The notes under the pieces: model-generated
What the model was told of the DNA's origin: nothing
Databases searched by the model: none
The model's input: only the letters and a program-made list of their open reading frames with translations
In this document: positions 53,086 through 59,926 of the stretch, in pieces
Layout of the letters: each line of letters opens with the position of its first letter
Position numbering within the stretch: the stretch's first letter is position 1
DNA from: Prauserella rugosa
Lineage (GTDB): Bacteria > Actinomycetota > Actinomycetes > Mycobacteriales > Pseudonocardiaceae
Direction: 5' to 3'
Assembly (NCBI RefSeq): GCF_000719975.1
Contig: NZ_JOIJ01000020.1
Span: 1 to 59,926 of the forward strand
DNA: 59,926 nt
Made by a program: the position numbers and the translations under genes

Positions 53086-55017
53086 TTACTTGCCGGTATC
53101 GGCCTTCTTCCTCGACAGAGCCGCCTTGGCGCGCGCCGACTTGTCCGACGTCGTGCCCGACGTCGTGCCAGATGTGTTGGCCGACGTCTTGCCCTGCCCG
53201 GTCGATGCGGTCTCGGTCGCCTTCTTCGCGGTCTTCTTCGCCGGTTTCGCGCGTTCCCGCTCGCGGTCCCGTTTGTAGGCGTCGGCCGTGCCGATGAGTT
53301 CCTCGGCGTGTGCCCTGCCTGCCTCGCTGTCGTCCAGGCCGGCCAACATGCGGGCGAGCTCGTCGACGCGGTGTTCGGGATCGAGGACGGTCACGCCGCT
53401 GCGGGTGACGCCGTCTGCGGTGCCCTTGTCGACCACCAGGTGGCGGTCCGCGAACGCCGCGACCTGCGGAAGGTGGGTCACGACGAGCACCTGGTGGGTG
53501 CGGGCCAGGGTGGCGAGTCGTTTGCCGATCTCCACGGCGGCCCGGCCGCCCACCCCGGCGTCGACCTCGTCGAACACGAGGGTCTGCACCGGGTCGGCGT
53601 GCGCGAGCACCACCTCGATGGCCAGCATGACGCGCGAGAGCTCACCACCCGAGGCGGCCTTGTGCACGGGCAGCGATTGGGCGCCCGCGTGGGCCTTGAG
53701 GACGAGTTCGACCTCGTCGACCCCCTCACTGCCGGCGTGCAGCCGCTGCCCGCCGACGGCCACGGCGTGCGGATCGCCGGCGTCGGCCTCCTTGGGCCGC
53801 ACGAGTAGTTCCACCTCGGCCTGCCCCATGGCCAGGCCGGCGAGTTCGGCGGTGATGCGGCCGGCGAGGTCGGCGGCCGCCGCGCGGCGTGCCTTGCTCA
53901 CGGCGTCCGCGTGCCCGGCGAGCTCGGCGGCGAGTTCGTCGCGCTTCGCAGCCAGTTCGGCGAGCGCCTCGTCGGAGGTGTCCAGACCGTCCAGTCGCGT
54001 GCGTGCGTCGTCGGCCCACGCCAGCACCCCGTCGACGTCCGCGGCGTACTTGCGGGTGAGTTTCTTCAGCTCGGCCTGCCGCGCGAGGATCCGTTCGAGC
54101 CGTTCGGGGTCGGCCTCGAGCCCGTCGAGGTAGGTCATCAGCTCCGCGCCGACGTCCGACAGCAGCGTCGCCGCCTCGGCGAGCCGCGGCTCGAGGTCCC
54201 GCAACACCGCGTCGTCGACCCCGGACAGGCGCCTGCGCGCGTCGGCGAGCAGACCGAGCGCCCCAGGCATCTCCGGGTCGCCGTCGGCGGCTCCCGACAC
54301 GGCGGCCGAGGCCGCCGACGCGGCCTCCCGCAGCTCGTCCACCGCCGCGAGACGTTTGACCTGTTCGGTGAGCTCGACGTCCTCGCCGGGTTCGGGCGCG
54401 ACCGCCTCGATCTCGGACAGTCCGTGGCGGAGCATGTCGGCCTGCTGCGCCAGCTCGCGCGACCGCGACGACCGTTCCTCGAGCTCGGTGAGTACCTCGA
54501 GCCAGGCGCGGCGCACCCGGCGGTACTCGGCCAGCGGAGCGGCCACCGCGTCCCCGGCGAACCGGTCGAGCACGGCGCGCTGCTGGGCCGAGCGCAGCAG
54601 CTTCAGCTGGTCGTTCTGACCGTGCACGGCGATCAGCTGCTCGGCGAGGTCGCCCAGCACGCCGACGGGTACGGACCGCCCGCCCAAGTGCGCGCGTGAG
54701 CGGCCGTCGGCGCTCACCGACCGCAGCGCGATGACGCTGCCGTCCTCGTCGACGTCGGCACCGGCGTCGGTGACGATCTCGGTGGCCCGCTCGCCTGCCG
54801 CGTCGAGGCCCTCGAAACGACCTTCGACCGACGCCTTAGCCGCGCCCGCGCGCACCTTCGACGCCTCGGACCGACCACCGGAGAGCAGGTGCAACCCGGT
54901 GACGACCATGGTCTTGCCCGCCCCGGTCTCACCGGTGACGACGGTGAACCCCGGGTGCAGTTCGAGCAGGGCGTCCTCGATCACTCCGAGGCCCTGGATT
55001 CGCATCTCGGCCAGCAC
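53086..55017 (-). CDS. recN: DNA repair protein RecN
   Basis: 643 residues from the GTG at 55017 (VLAEMRIQGLGVIEDALLEL), the usual start in actinomycetes. It has Walker A TGETGAGKTMVV, coiled-coil arms around residues 150-370, the ABC signature ASGGELSRVMLAIEVVL and Walker B TLVFDEVDAGVGG with VTHLPQVAAFAD. It is an SMC-like ATPase that holds DNA ends in double-strand break repair. The last ~55 residues are a Lys/Ala/Thr/Ser-rich tail (AKKTAKKATETASTG) longer than usual, perhaps a DNA-binding tail. Confidence 0.96.
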   Translation of the reverse strand: MLAEMRIQGLGVIEDALLELHPGFTVVTGETGAGKTMVVTGLHLLSGGRSEASKVRAGAAKASVEGRFEGLDAAGERATEIVTDAGADVDEDGSVIALRSVSADGRSRAHLGGRSVPVGVLGDLAEQLIAVHGQNDQLKLLRSAQQRAVLDRFAGDAVAAPLAEYRRVRRAWLEVLTELEERSSRSRELAQQADMLRHGLSEIEAVAPEPGEDVELTEQVKRLAAVDELREAASAASAAVSGAADGDPEMPGALGLLADARRRLSGVDDAVLRDLEPRLAEAATLLSDVGAELMTYLDGLEADPERLERILARQAELKKLTRKYAADVDGVLAWADDARTRLDGLDTSDEALAELAAKRDELAAELAGHADAVSKARRAAAADLAGRITAELAGLAMGQAEVELLVRPKEADAGDPHAVAVGGQRLHAGSEGVDEVELVLKAHAGAQSLPVHKAASGGELSRVMLAIEVVLAHADPVQTLVFDEVDAGVGGRAAVEIGKRLATLARTHQVLVVTHLPQVAAFADRHLVVDKGTADGVTRSGVTVLDPEHRVDELARMLAGLDDSEAGRAHAEELIGTADAYKRDRERERAKPAKKTAKKATETASTGQGKTSANTSGTTSGTTSDKSARAKAALSRKKADTGK

Positions 55018-55083
55018 GGTCCCACCGTATCGGCAGCGGCCGACATTTCCACCGCCGAGCACCGATCGCGAGGGTCGCTCCGG

Positions 55084-56022
55084 TCACCGGGGCAGGTCGC
55101 GGTCGTGCCGTTCCCGCCAGCTCTTGACCGGCAGCGAGAACTTGTGCACGAGACGGTCGGTGAACGGTCCGTCCCACAGGTGGGCCAGCCGCACCGGCAC
55201 CGTGCCCGCGGTGACGCGCACGTGCATGCCCGGTTCGAGTTCGACGTGCCGCAGGCCGTCACAGGTCAGGACCGCCGGCGAGCCGTCCGGGTCGACGCGC
55301 ACGGTGATCACCGACTCCCTGGACACCACGAGGGGGCGCGAGAACATCGCGTGCGCATTGCTCGGCACCACCAGCAACGCCTCGACGTCGGGCCACACCA
55401 CGGGCCCACCCGCGGAGAAGGCGTACGCGGTGGAGCCGGTCGGGGTCGAGCAGAGCACGCCGTCGCAGCCGAACGCCGACACGGGACGGCCGTCGACCTC
55501 GATGAGCGCGTCGAGGATGCGTTCGCGGGTGGACTTCTCCACGCTCGCCTCGTTGAGTGCCCACGTGCGGGCCACGACCTCGTCGCCGTGGGTCACGGTG
55601 ACGTCGATGGTCATGCGTTCCTCGATGCGGTAGCGCTCGTCGACGACCCGTTCCACCGTGTCGGCCAGCGCGTGCGAATCGGCCTCGGTGAGGAAACCGA
55701 CGCGGCCCAGGTTGACGCCCAGCACCGGCACGCCCGCCGGACGTGCCAGCTCGGCGGCGCGCAGCAGCGTTCCGTCGCCGCCGAGCACGAGCACCAGCTC
55801 GGCGCCGTTGGCGGGGTCGCCGCTGAGGTCGGCGACGACACAGGGCGTGTCCTCGGGCGGGCCGATGAGGCGGCGGACCTCCTCGTCGATCACGCGCAGG
55901 CCGATGCCCGCGGCCGCGAGCCGGGACGCGACCGCCCGCGCGGCGTCCCTGGTCGACTCACGGTCCGGGTGGACGACCAGGAGCACCTCACGGCGGGGGC
56001 GGGACGGGTGCGACGCGGTCAC
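55084..56022 (-). CDS. nadK: NAD kinase
   Basis: 312 residues, GTG start overlapping the tlyA stop. The GGDGT motif is in VLVLGGDGTLLRAAEL; NEASVEKSTRERIL and GVLCSTPTGSTAYAFSAGGP are the NAD-binding segments. It phosphorylates NAD to NADP in the cytosol. recN follows after 66 bases, in the order known from mycobacteria (tlyA-ppnK-recN). Confidence 0.96.
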   Translation of the reverse strand: MTASHPSRPRREVLLVVHPDRESTRDAARAVASRLAAAGIGLRVIDEEVRRLIGPPEDTPCVVADLSGDPANGAELVLVLGGDGTLLRAAELARPAGVPVLGVNLGRVGFLTEADSHALADTVERVVDERYRIEERMTIDVTVTHGDEVVARTWALNEASVEKSTRERILDALIEVDGRPVSAFGCDGVLCSTPTGSTAYAFSAGGPVVWPDVEALLVVPSNAHAMFSRPLVVSRESVITVRVDPDGSPAVLTCDGLRHVELEPGMHVRVTAGTVPVRLAHLWDGPFTDRLVHKFSLPVKSWRERHDRDLPR

Positions 56023-56852
56023 TGCGGCCCCTCCTCGACGGCGGTCCGTACGAGCTCGGCGAGATCGACCCCGCCGCCGGCACGGTCGTCGTCACGACCG
56101 CCGGGGGTCTTGCGCAGCCACGCGAAGAACTCGACGTTGCCGGACGGTCCCGGCAGCGGGCTCGCCGTGACGGCCTTCGTGGCCAGCCCGAGTTCGCCCG
56201 CCGCGCGGAGCACCCCGAGCACGGCCTCGGCGCGCAGCTCCGGATCACGCACGACCCCGCCGCTGCCCAGACGCTCCTTGCCGACCTCGAACTGGGGTTT
56301 GACCATCGGCAGCAGGTCCGCACCGTCGGCGGCGCACGCGGCCAGTGCCGGCAGCACCAACCCCAGCGAGATGAACGACAGGTCCGCGACCACCAGATCG
56401 ACGTGGCCGCCGATGTCCTCGGGCGTCAGGCTGCGCACGTTGGTCTTGTCCAGGACGAGGACGCGGTCGTCGGTGCGCAGCCGCCAGTCGAGAAGGCCGC
56501 GTCCCACGTCGGCGGCGACGACCTCGCGCGCCCCTTCGCGGAGCAGCACGTCGGTGAACCCGCCCGTGGACGCTCCCGCGTCGAGGCAGCGCTTGTCGGT
56601 GACGGTCAGTCCGTGCGGCGTGAACGCCGCGAGTGCGCCCAGCAGTTTGTGCGCGCCCCGCGAGGCCCACCCGGGGTCGTCGTCGGTGCGGACCACGATG
56701 GCGGCGTCGGGTTCGACACCGGTGGCGGGTTTGCTGGCCACCATCCCGCGCACGGTGACCCGGCCCTCGCCGATCAGCGTGCTGGCGTGTTCCCTGGAGC
56801 GCGCCATGCCGCGGCGCACCAGTTCGGCGTCGAGACGCGCCCTACGCGGCAT
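56019..56852 (-). CDS. tlyA: TlyA-family rRNA 2'-O-methyltransferase
   Basis: 277 residues. An S4 domain (RRARLDAELVRRGMARSREH) is followed by an FtsJ-like methyltransferase: ASRGAHKLLGALAAF, CLDAGASTGGFTDVLLREGA (SAM site), VDLVVADLSFISLGLVLPAL and LPMVKPQFEVGKERLG. TlyA methylates 16S and 23S rRNA and gives sensitivity to capreomycin in mycobacteria. The small gene upstream ends 3 bases before it. Confidence 0.95.
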   Translation of the reverse strand: MPRRARLDAELVRRGMARSREHASTLIGEGRVTVRGMVASKPATGVEPDAAIVVRTDDDPGWASRGAHKLLGALAAFTPHGLTVTDKRCLDAGASTGGFTDVLLREGAREVVAADVGRGLLDWRLRTDDRVLVLDKTNVRSLTPEDIGGHVDLVVADLSFISLGLVLPALAACAADGADLLPMVKPQFEVGKERLGSGGVVRDPELRAEAVLGVLRAAGELGLATKAVTASPLPGPSGNVEFFAWLRKTPGGRDDDRAGGGVDLAELVRTAVEEGPQ

Positions 56853-56855
56853 GCC

Positions 56856-57059
56856 TCATACCTTGTCGATACTGGACAGGGCGACCGTCAGTTCCGTGTG
56901 CACGGCGTCGAACCGTTCGACGTGGTCGGCCACGGGCAGGTCGTCGAGGCCGTCCAGCGCGGACACGGCCTCGTCGATGCCGGCGCGCGGATCCGTGTCC
57001 TGCGGTTCCTGAGGGGGTTCGCCGGCCGCGGCCGGCGGAGGGTCGGTGTGTTCCTGCAC
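56856..57059 (-). CDS. Small Rv1693-like conserved protein
   Basis: 67 residues. A Pro/Glu-rich start (MQEHTDPPPAAAGEPPQEPQ) is followed by a predicted helical pair (AGIDEAVSALDGLDDLPVAD; HVERFDAVHTELTVALSSID). Position between tlyA and the HAD phosphatase matches Rv1693. No function is known. It is an acidic cytosolic protein, cotranscribed with tlyA. Confidence 0.8.
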   Translation of the reverse strand: MQEHTDPPPAAAGEPPQEPQDTDPRAGIDEAVSALDGLDDLPVADHVERFDAVHTELTVALSSIDKV

Positions 57060-57159
57060 CCCTCAACGTTATCCGATCAACGCGCGCCCGCGTCGTCACG
57101 TCACCGCGCGCCGGTACGGCGTCGCGGGCCGGCCGGGTGCGCCCGCGCCGGTCCGGCGT

Positions 57160-58158
57160 TCAGGCGAGGCCGAGCTCGGCCAACGCCGCGTCGGCGCGGT
57201 CGTCGCCCGCGCGTACGGAGGTGCTGCCCTCACGCCATGCGGCGTGGCACAACGCCCGCAACAGGCCCGGTGCCGAGCCCTCCTCGCCGGTGGCCGTCAC
57301 GACGAGGTCTGCGCCCGCCGTCCGCACCGTCCACGCCTCGTCGGGGCCGACCGCGCAGGCGTCGGCGGGCTGGTCGAGTGCCGCCATGTCGGTCGCCACG
57401 TAGTCGGGTCGCTGAGCGGGTGCGGCCGCCAGCAACGCCGCCGGGCTGACGACGCCGGTCAGCACCGCCAGCGAGGCCATGTCGGCCGCGACGGCGCCCG
57501 CGATGTCGGTGTCCAGCCGGTCGCCGACGACGAGGGGGCGCGTGCTGCCTGCCGAGTCGGCGGCCAGCCGGAACAGCGGCGTCTCCGGTTTCCCGGCCAC
57601 GACGGGCGCCTGGTCGGTGGCCGCGCGCAGCGCCGCGACCATCGCGCCGTTGCCGGGCAGCAGACCGCGCTCGGCGGGCAGGGTGGCGTCCTCGTTGCAG
57701 GCCACCCACGTGGCACCGGCGCGAATCGCGAGACAGGCCTCCGCGAGCACCGGCCACGCCGTGTCGGGGGAATGCCCCTGGACGACGCCGGCGACGTCGT
57801 CGGTGGCCGTGCGCACCGGCACCAGTCCGGCCTCGGCGACCTGGTCGGCGAGCGCGTCGGTACCGACCACGAGGACCTTGCGGCCCGGTTCGACGCGTTC
57901 GGTCAACAGCTGGACTCCGGCCTGGGCGCTGGTGCTGACCTCGTCGCCGGACGAGGGGACGCCGACGTCGCCGAGGTGGGCCACGACGGCCGACGGCGCC
58001 TTCGACGCGTTGTTCGTCACGAACCGGACGGCGACGCCGCGGTCCCGCGCGCGTTCGATCGCCTCGGCCGCGCCGGGCACAGGGTGCGTACCGCGGTAGA
58101 CGGTTCCGTCGAGGTCGAGCAGCAGCGCGTCGTAGCGGTCGAGCAACGTGTCGCCCAC
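57160..58158 (-). CDS. HAD-superfamily phosphatase, NagD-like (Rv1692 type)
   Basis: 332 residues from the GTG at 58158, six bases after GGGGGA; an earlier GTG two codons upstream overlaps the previous stop. HAD motifs: ALLLDLDGTVYRG (motif I Asp pair), FVTNNASK (motif II), AGKPETPLF (Lys) and VVGDRLDTDIAGAVAAD (motif IV). The C-terminal ~70 residues are an added domain as in Rv1692, reported to be a glycerol 3-phosphate phosphatase. The substrate here is by analogy only. Confidence 0.92.
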   Translation of the reverse strand: MGDTLLDRYDALLLDLDGTVYRGTHPVPGAAEAIERARDRGVAVRFVTNNASKAPSAVVAHLGDVGVPSSGDEVSTSAQAGVQLLTERVEPGRKVLVVGTDALADQVAEAGLVPVRTATDDVAGVVQGHSPDTAWPVLAEACLAIRAGATWVACNEDATLPAERGLLPGNGAMVAALRAATDQAPVVAGKPETPLFRLAADSAGSTRPLVVGDRLDTDIAGAVAADMASLAVLTGVVSPAALLAAAPAQRPDYVATDMAALDQPADACAVGPDEAWTVRTAGADLVVTATGEEGSAPGLLRALCHAAWREGSTSVRAGDDRADAALAELGLA

Positions 58159-58160
58159 CG

Positions 58161-59729
58161 TCACTCCCCCGCGAGTTCCGCCGCACGGTCGGCGGCGTCG
58201 GTCTCCACGTCGCCGTCCACCTCGGCGGCGTGCAGGAACCACCGCACGGCCTCGTCGGTGCGGCCCGCGGCGGCGAGGTTGTCGGCGTAGGCGTAGAACA
58301 GGCGGACGCTCCACGGCTGCGGGCGGTCCGGGTCGAGGTCCTCGCCCTGGAGGGTGACGACGGCCGCGTCGAGCTGGCCGAGGTCGCGGCGCGCGCCTGC
58401 CTCGACGATCTTCAGCTCGACCGCGATCTCCTTCGGCAACGCCGCGGTGTTGGTCTCCTTGGCGATGTCCAGGGCTCGTTCGGGCCTGCCCATGGCACGT
58501 TCGGAGTCCGCGATCACCGCGATGTGGGCGTCGGAGTGGGTCATGCGGCGCACGGCGCGCAGTTCCGTCAGCGCTTCCGACCAGTTACCGGTGTGGTACG
58601 CGGCCAGCCCGGCCGCCTCCCGGACGACGGGGATCCGCGACGCGCGGCGCTTGGCGTACCTGGCGTGTGCCAGCGCCGCCTCCGGCTCGGTGTCGAGCAG
58701 CATGCCCGCGGCGACGAGGTGCCTGCCGATGGTTTCTGCGAAGTCCTTCGGCAGCGACCGCAGTTCGCGCTTGGCCTCGCTGTCGAGCATGGAGTACTCG
58801 GCGTCCTCGGGAAGCTCGGGGGCGCTGAGCAGTTCACGGCCGACGGACCGGTCGCCGCCACGCTGTCCCGACGCGGAGCCGGGCTTACGGCCGGGCTTGC
58901 CGTGCGCGCCCGCCCGCGGACCGCTCTTGCCGTGTCCGCGGGCGTCGCGGTCGCCGCGGTCGTCGCGGCGGTCGCGGGGTCCACCGCGACCGCCACCGTC
59001 GCGCTGCCGGTCGTCCCGGCGGCGGTTGTCCCGGTGATCGTCGCGGAAGCGTCCTTCGCCGCCGCGGTCGTGCCGGGGCCGGTCGTCCCGACGTCGGTCG
59101 GGCCGGTCGCCGCGGGGACCTCCGTCCCTGCCACGCCGGTCGTCGCTGCGGCGGTCCGGTCCGCGGTCTCGGTCGAAGCCCCGGTTGTCTCGGCGGTCGT
59201 TGTCTCGGCGGTCGTTGTCTCTCCGGCTGTCATCGCGGCCGTTGTCATCGCGGCGGTTGTCGTACCGTCCGCCGGAACGTCCGCCCCGCGAGTCACCGCC
59301 GCGGGAGTATCCACTGCGGGAGTCGTCTCGACGCTGCGCCGGCCGACCGTCACCGCTGCGCCCCGAACCACCGCTACCGGAACGACTGCTACCGGAACCG
59401 TTGCGACCGTAGCCACCACGCCGGTCGTCCCGCCGGTCGCCGCCCCTGTCGTCCCTGCGGTCGCTGCCGCGGTTGTCGTCCCGACGGTTGTTCCGGTGAT
59501 CATCGCGGTGATCGTCGCGGCGGTTGTCGCGTCCGCGTCCGTAACCGCCACGGTCCCGGCGGTCGCCACCGCGGTCGTCGCGGGCGCCTCCGCGCGAGGT
59601 GCCGTATCGGCCGCCCTGCTGGCTGCGCTGTCCAGGCCTGCGGTCGCTGCTGTTGCCGGCGTTCCCGGGACGCTGAGACCGGTTCCGGTCGTCGCCGTTC
59701 GCACGGTCGCGCCCGCTCGTGTCGGACAC
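58161..59729 (-). CDS. TPR protein with a long Arg/Asp/Gly-rich disordered N-terminus (Rv1691-like)
   Basis: 522 residues from the GTG at 59729, eight bases after GGGAGGACTC. Residues ~1-300 are almost only Arg, Asp, Gly, Ser and Asn, in repeats such as RRDDHRDDHRNNRRDDNRG, DRRDDRGGDRRDDRRGG and NDRRDNDRRDNRG, with RGG elements. Residues ~310-520 form TPR-like helical pairs (RELLSAPELPEDAEYSMLDS; GNWSEALTELRAVRRMTHSD; YADNLAAAGRTDEAVRWFLH). Rv1691 homologues have the TPR part; such a long charged IDR could bind RNA or form condensates. The first gene downstream of an rRNA operon. The function is unknown. Confidence 0.85.
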   Translation of the reverse strand: MSDTSGRDRANGDDRNRSQRPGNAGNSSDRRPGQRSQQGGRYGTSRGGARDDRGGDRRDRGGYGRGRDNRRDDHRDDHRNNRRDDNRGSDRRDDRGGDRRDDRRGGYGRNGSGSSRSGSGGSGRSGDGRPAQRRDDSRSGYSRGGDSRGGRSGGRYDNRRDDNGRDDSRRDNDRRDNDRRDNRGFDRDRGPDRRSDDRRGRDGGPRGDRPDRRRDDRPRHDRGGEGRFRDDHRDNRRRDDRQRDGGGRGGPRDRRDDRGDRDARGHGKSGPRAGAHGKPGRKPGSASGQRGGDRSVGRELLSAPELPEDAEYSMLDSEAKRELRSLPKDFAETIGRHLVAAGMLLDTEPEAALAHARYAKRRASRIPVVREAAGLAAYHTGNWSEALTELRAVRRMTHSDAHIAVIADSERAMGRPERALDIAKETNTAALPKEIAVELKIVEAGARRDLGQLDAAVVTLQGEDLDPDRPQPWSVRLFYAYADNLAAAGRTDEAVRWFLHAAEVDGDVETDAADRAAELAGE

Positions 59730-59765
59730 GAGTCCTCCCACTGTTGAAGTTCTTTCTGAGCATAC

Positions 59766-59825
59766 GTGTAGGGCCCGCCGGGCGCCCATCTCGCTCGAGA
59801 TAGTCGCCTCCGACGGGCCCTACAC
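59766..59825 (-). terminator. Large hairpin just downstream of the 5S rRNA gene
   Basis: GTGTAGGGCCCG (59766-59777) and CGGGCCCTACAC (59814-59825) make a perfect 12-bp stem; inside it ATCTCG/CGAGAT and GGCG/CGCC extend the fold. It begins 9 bases after the 5S 3' end. It is the likely terminator or processing hairpin of the rRNA operon; the T-tract is absent. It also lies in the leader of the TPR gene. Confidence 0.7.
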
Positions 59826-59833
59826 GGTAAGTA

Positions 59834-59926
59834 AGTTCGGCGGTGTCCTACTCTCCCACACCCCTACGAGTGCAGTACCATCGGCGCTGGCAGGCTTAGC
59901 TTCCGGGTTCGGAATGGGACCGGGCG
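59834..59926 (-). rRNA. rrf: 5S rRNA, 3' part, cut by the window edge
   Basis: The minus-strand reading contains CGCCCGGTCCCATTCCGAAC and CCGGAAGCTAAGCCTGCCAG, GCGCCGATGGTACTGCACTC, GTAGGGGTGTGGGAGAGTAG and GACACCGCCGAACT, the conserved 3' portion of actinobacterial 5S rRNA. About 25 bases of the 5' end are outside the window. The rest of the rRNA operon must lie to the right. Confidence 0.95.

Noticed and set aside
58230..59747. 505-codon Val/Ala-rich frame on the plus strand, resembling a repeat protein
   Set aside because: The regularity comes from reading the Arg/Asp/Gly repeat region of the TPR gene in reverse.

Overview
The window is very GC-rich, uses many GTG starts, packs genes tail-to-head with ATGA/GTGA/TGATG overlaps, and carries typical actinobacterial families (WXG100, SteA/SteB, TlyA, BenE, PAC2, DUF1707). 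The right half follows, from memory, the gene order of the Mycobacterium tuberculosis Rv1691-Rv1713 block, read right to left. This suggests an actinomycete chromosome, probably of the Pseudonocardiaceae; the family is an inference. No CRISPR array, prophage, tRNA or biosynthetic cluster was seen, and no gene-free stretch exceeds 300 bases.

Left accessory region (1-27.6 kb). Bases 1-95 are the end of an IS5-type insertion sequence that has cut a gamma-glutamyltransferase-like gene, which also has a G6/C6 frameshift. This broken gene ends a minus-strand catabolic operon: hydantoinase/oxoprolinase-type subunits A and B, a Gfo/Idh/MocA oxidoreductase, a DadA-like FAD oxidoreductase and an MHS-type MFS transporter. 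A divergent LacI-type regulator and two identical 14-bp operator-like sites stand at its head. Next come a permease plus a beta-propeller protein, a secreted EEP-family hydrolase, a MerR-HEAT regulator paired with a free HEAT protein behind a MerR-type promoter, and an orphan type VII secretion substrate cluster without ESX machinery. Then come htpG and a complete AztABCD zinc-uptake locus with two AztD-like chaperones and a Zur-box-like site, followed by benE.

Cell-cycle and envelope block (27.6-31.4 kb and 41.1-59.7 kb). PAC2, der, plsC, cmk, then after an interruption rluB, scpB, scpA, an RHH protein, parA, xerD, nudix, pyrG, steB, steA, recN, nadK, tlyA, a Rv1693-like small protein, a HAD phosphatase and a TPR protein with a long Arg/Asp/Gly-rich N-terminus. 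aroA and a TM2 protein are inserted on the opposite strand. The 3' part of a 5S rRNA gene on the minus strand ends the window, so this block lies just downstream of an rRNA operon.

Ion and peroxide insertion (31.5-41.1 kb). Between cmk and rluB lie a seven-gene mrpA-G Na+/H+ antiporter operon, a divergent KhtT/KhtU-like K+/H+ antiporter pair, and a divergent tetR-ohr pair sharing a 22-bp palindrome.

The most notable points are the two AztD paralogues with complementary histidine motifs, the MerR-HEAT/HEAT pair with its operator, the WXG100 protein fused to a glycine-zipper tail, the GTGA-coupled parA-RHH-scpAB operon, the paired operators of the catabolic operon, and an HX4E in place of HX4D in the PlsC-like enzyme.
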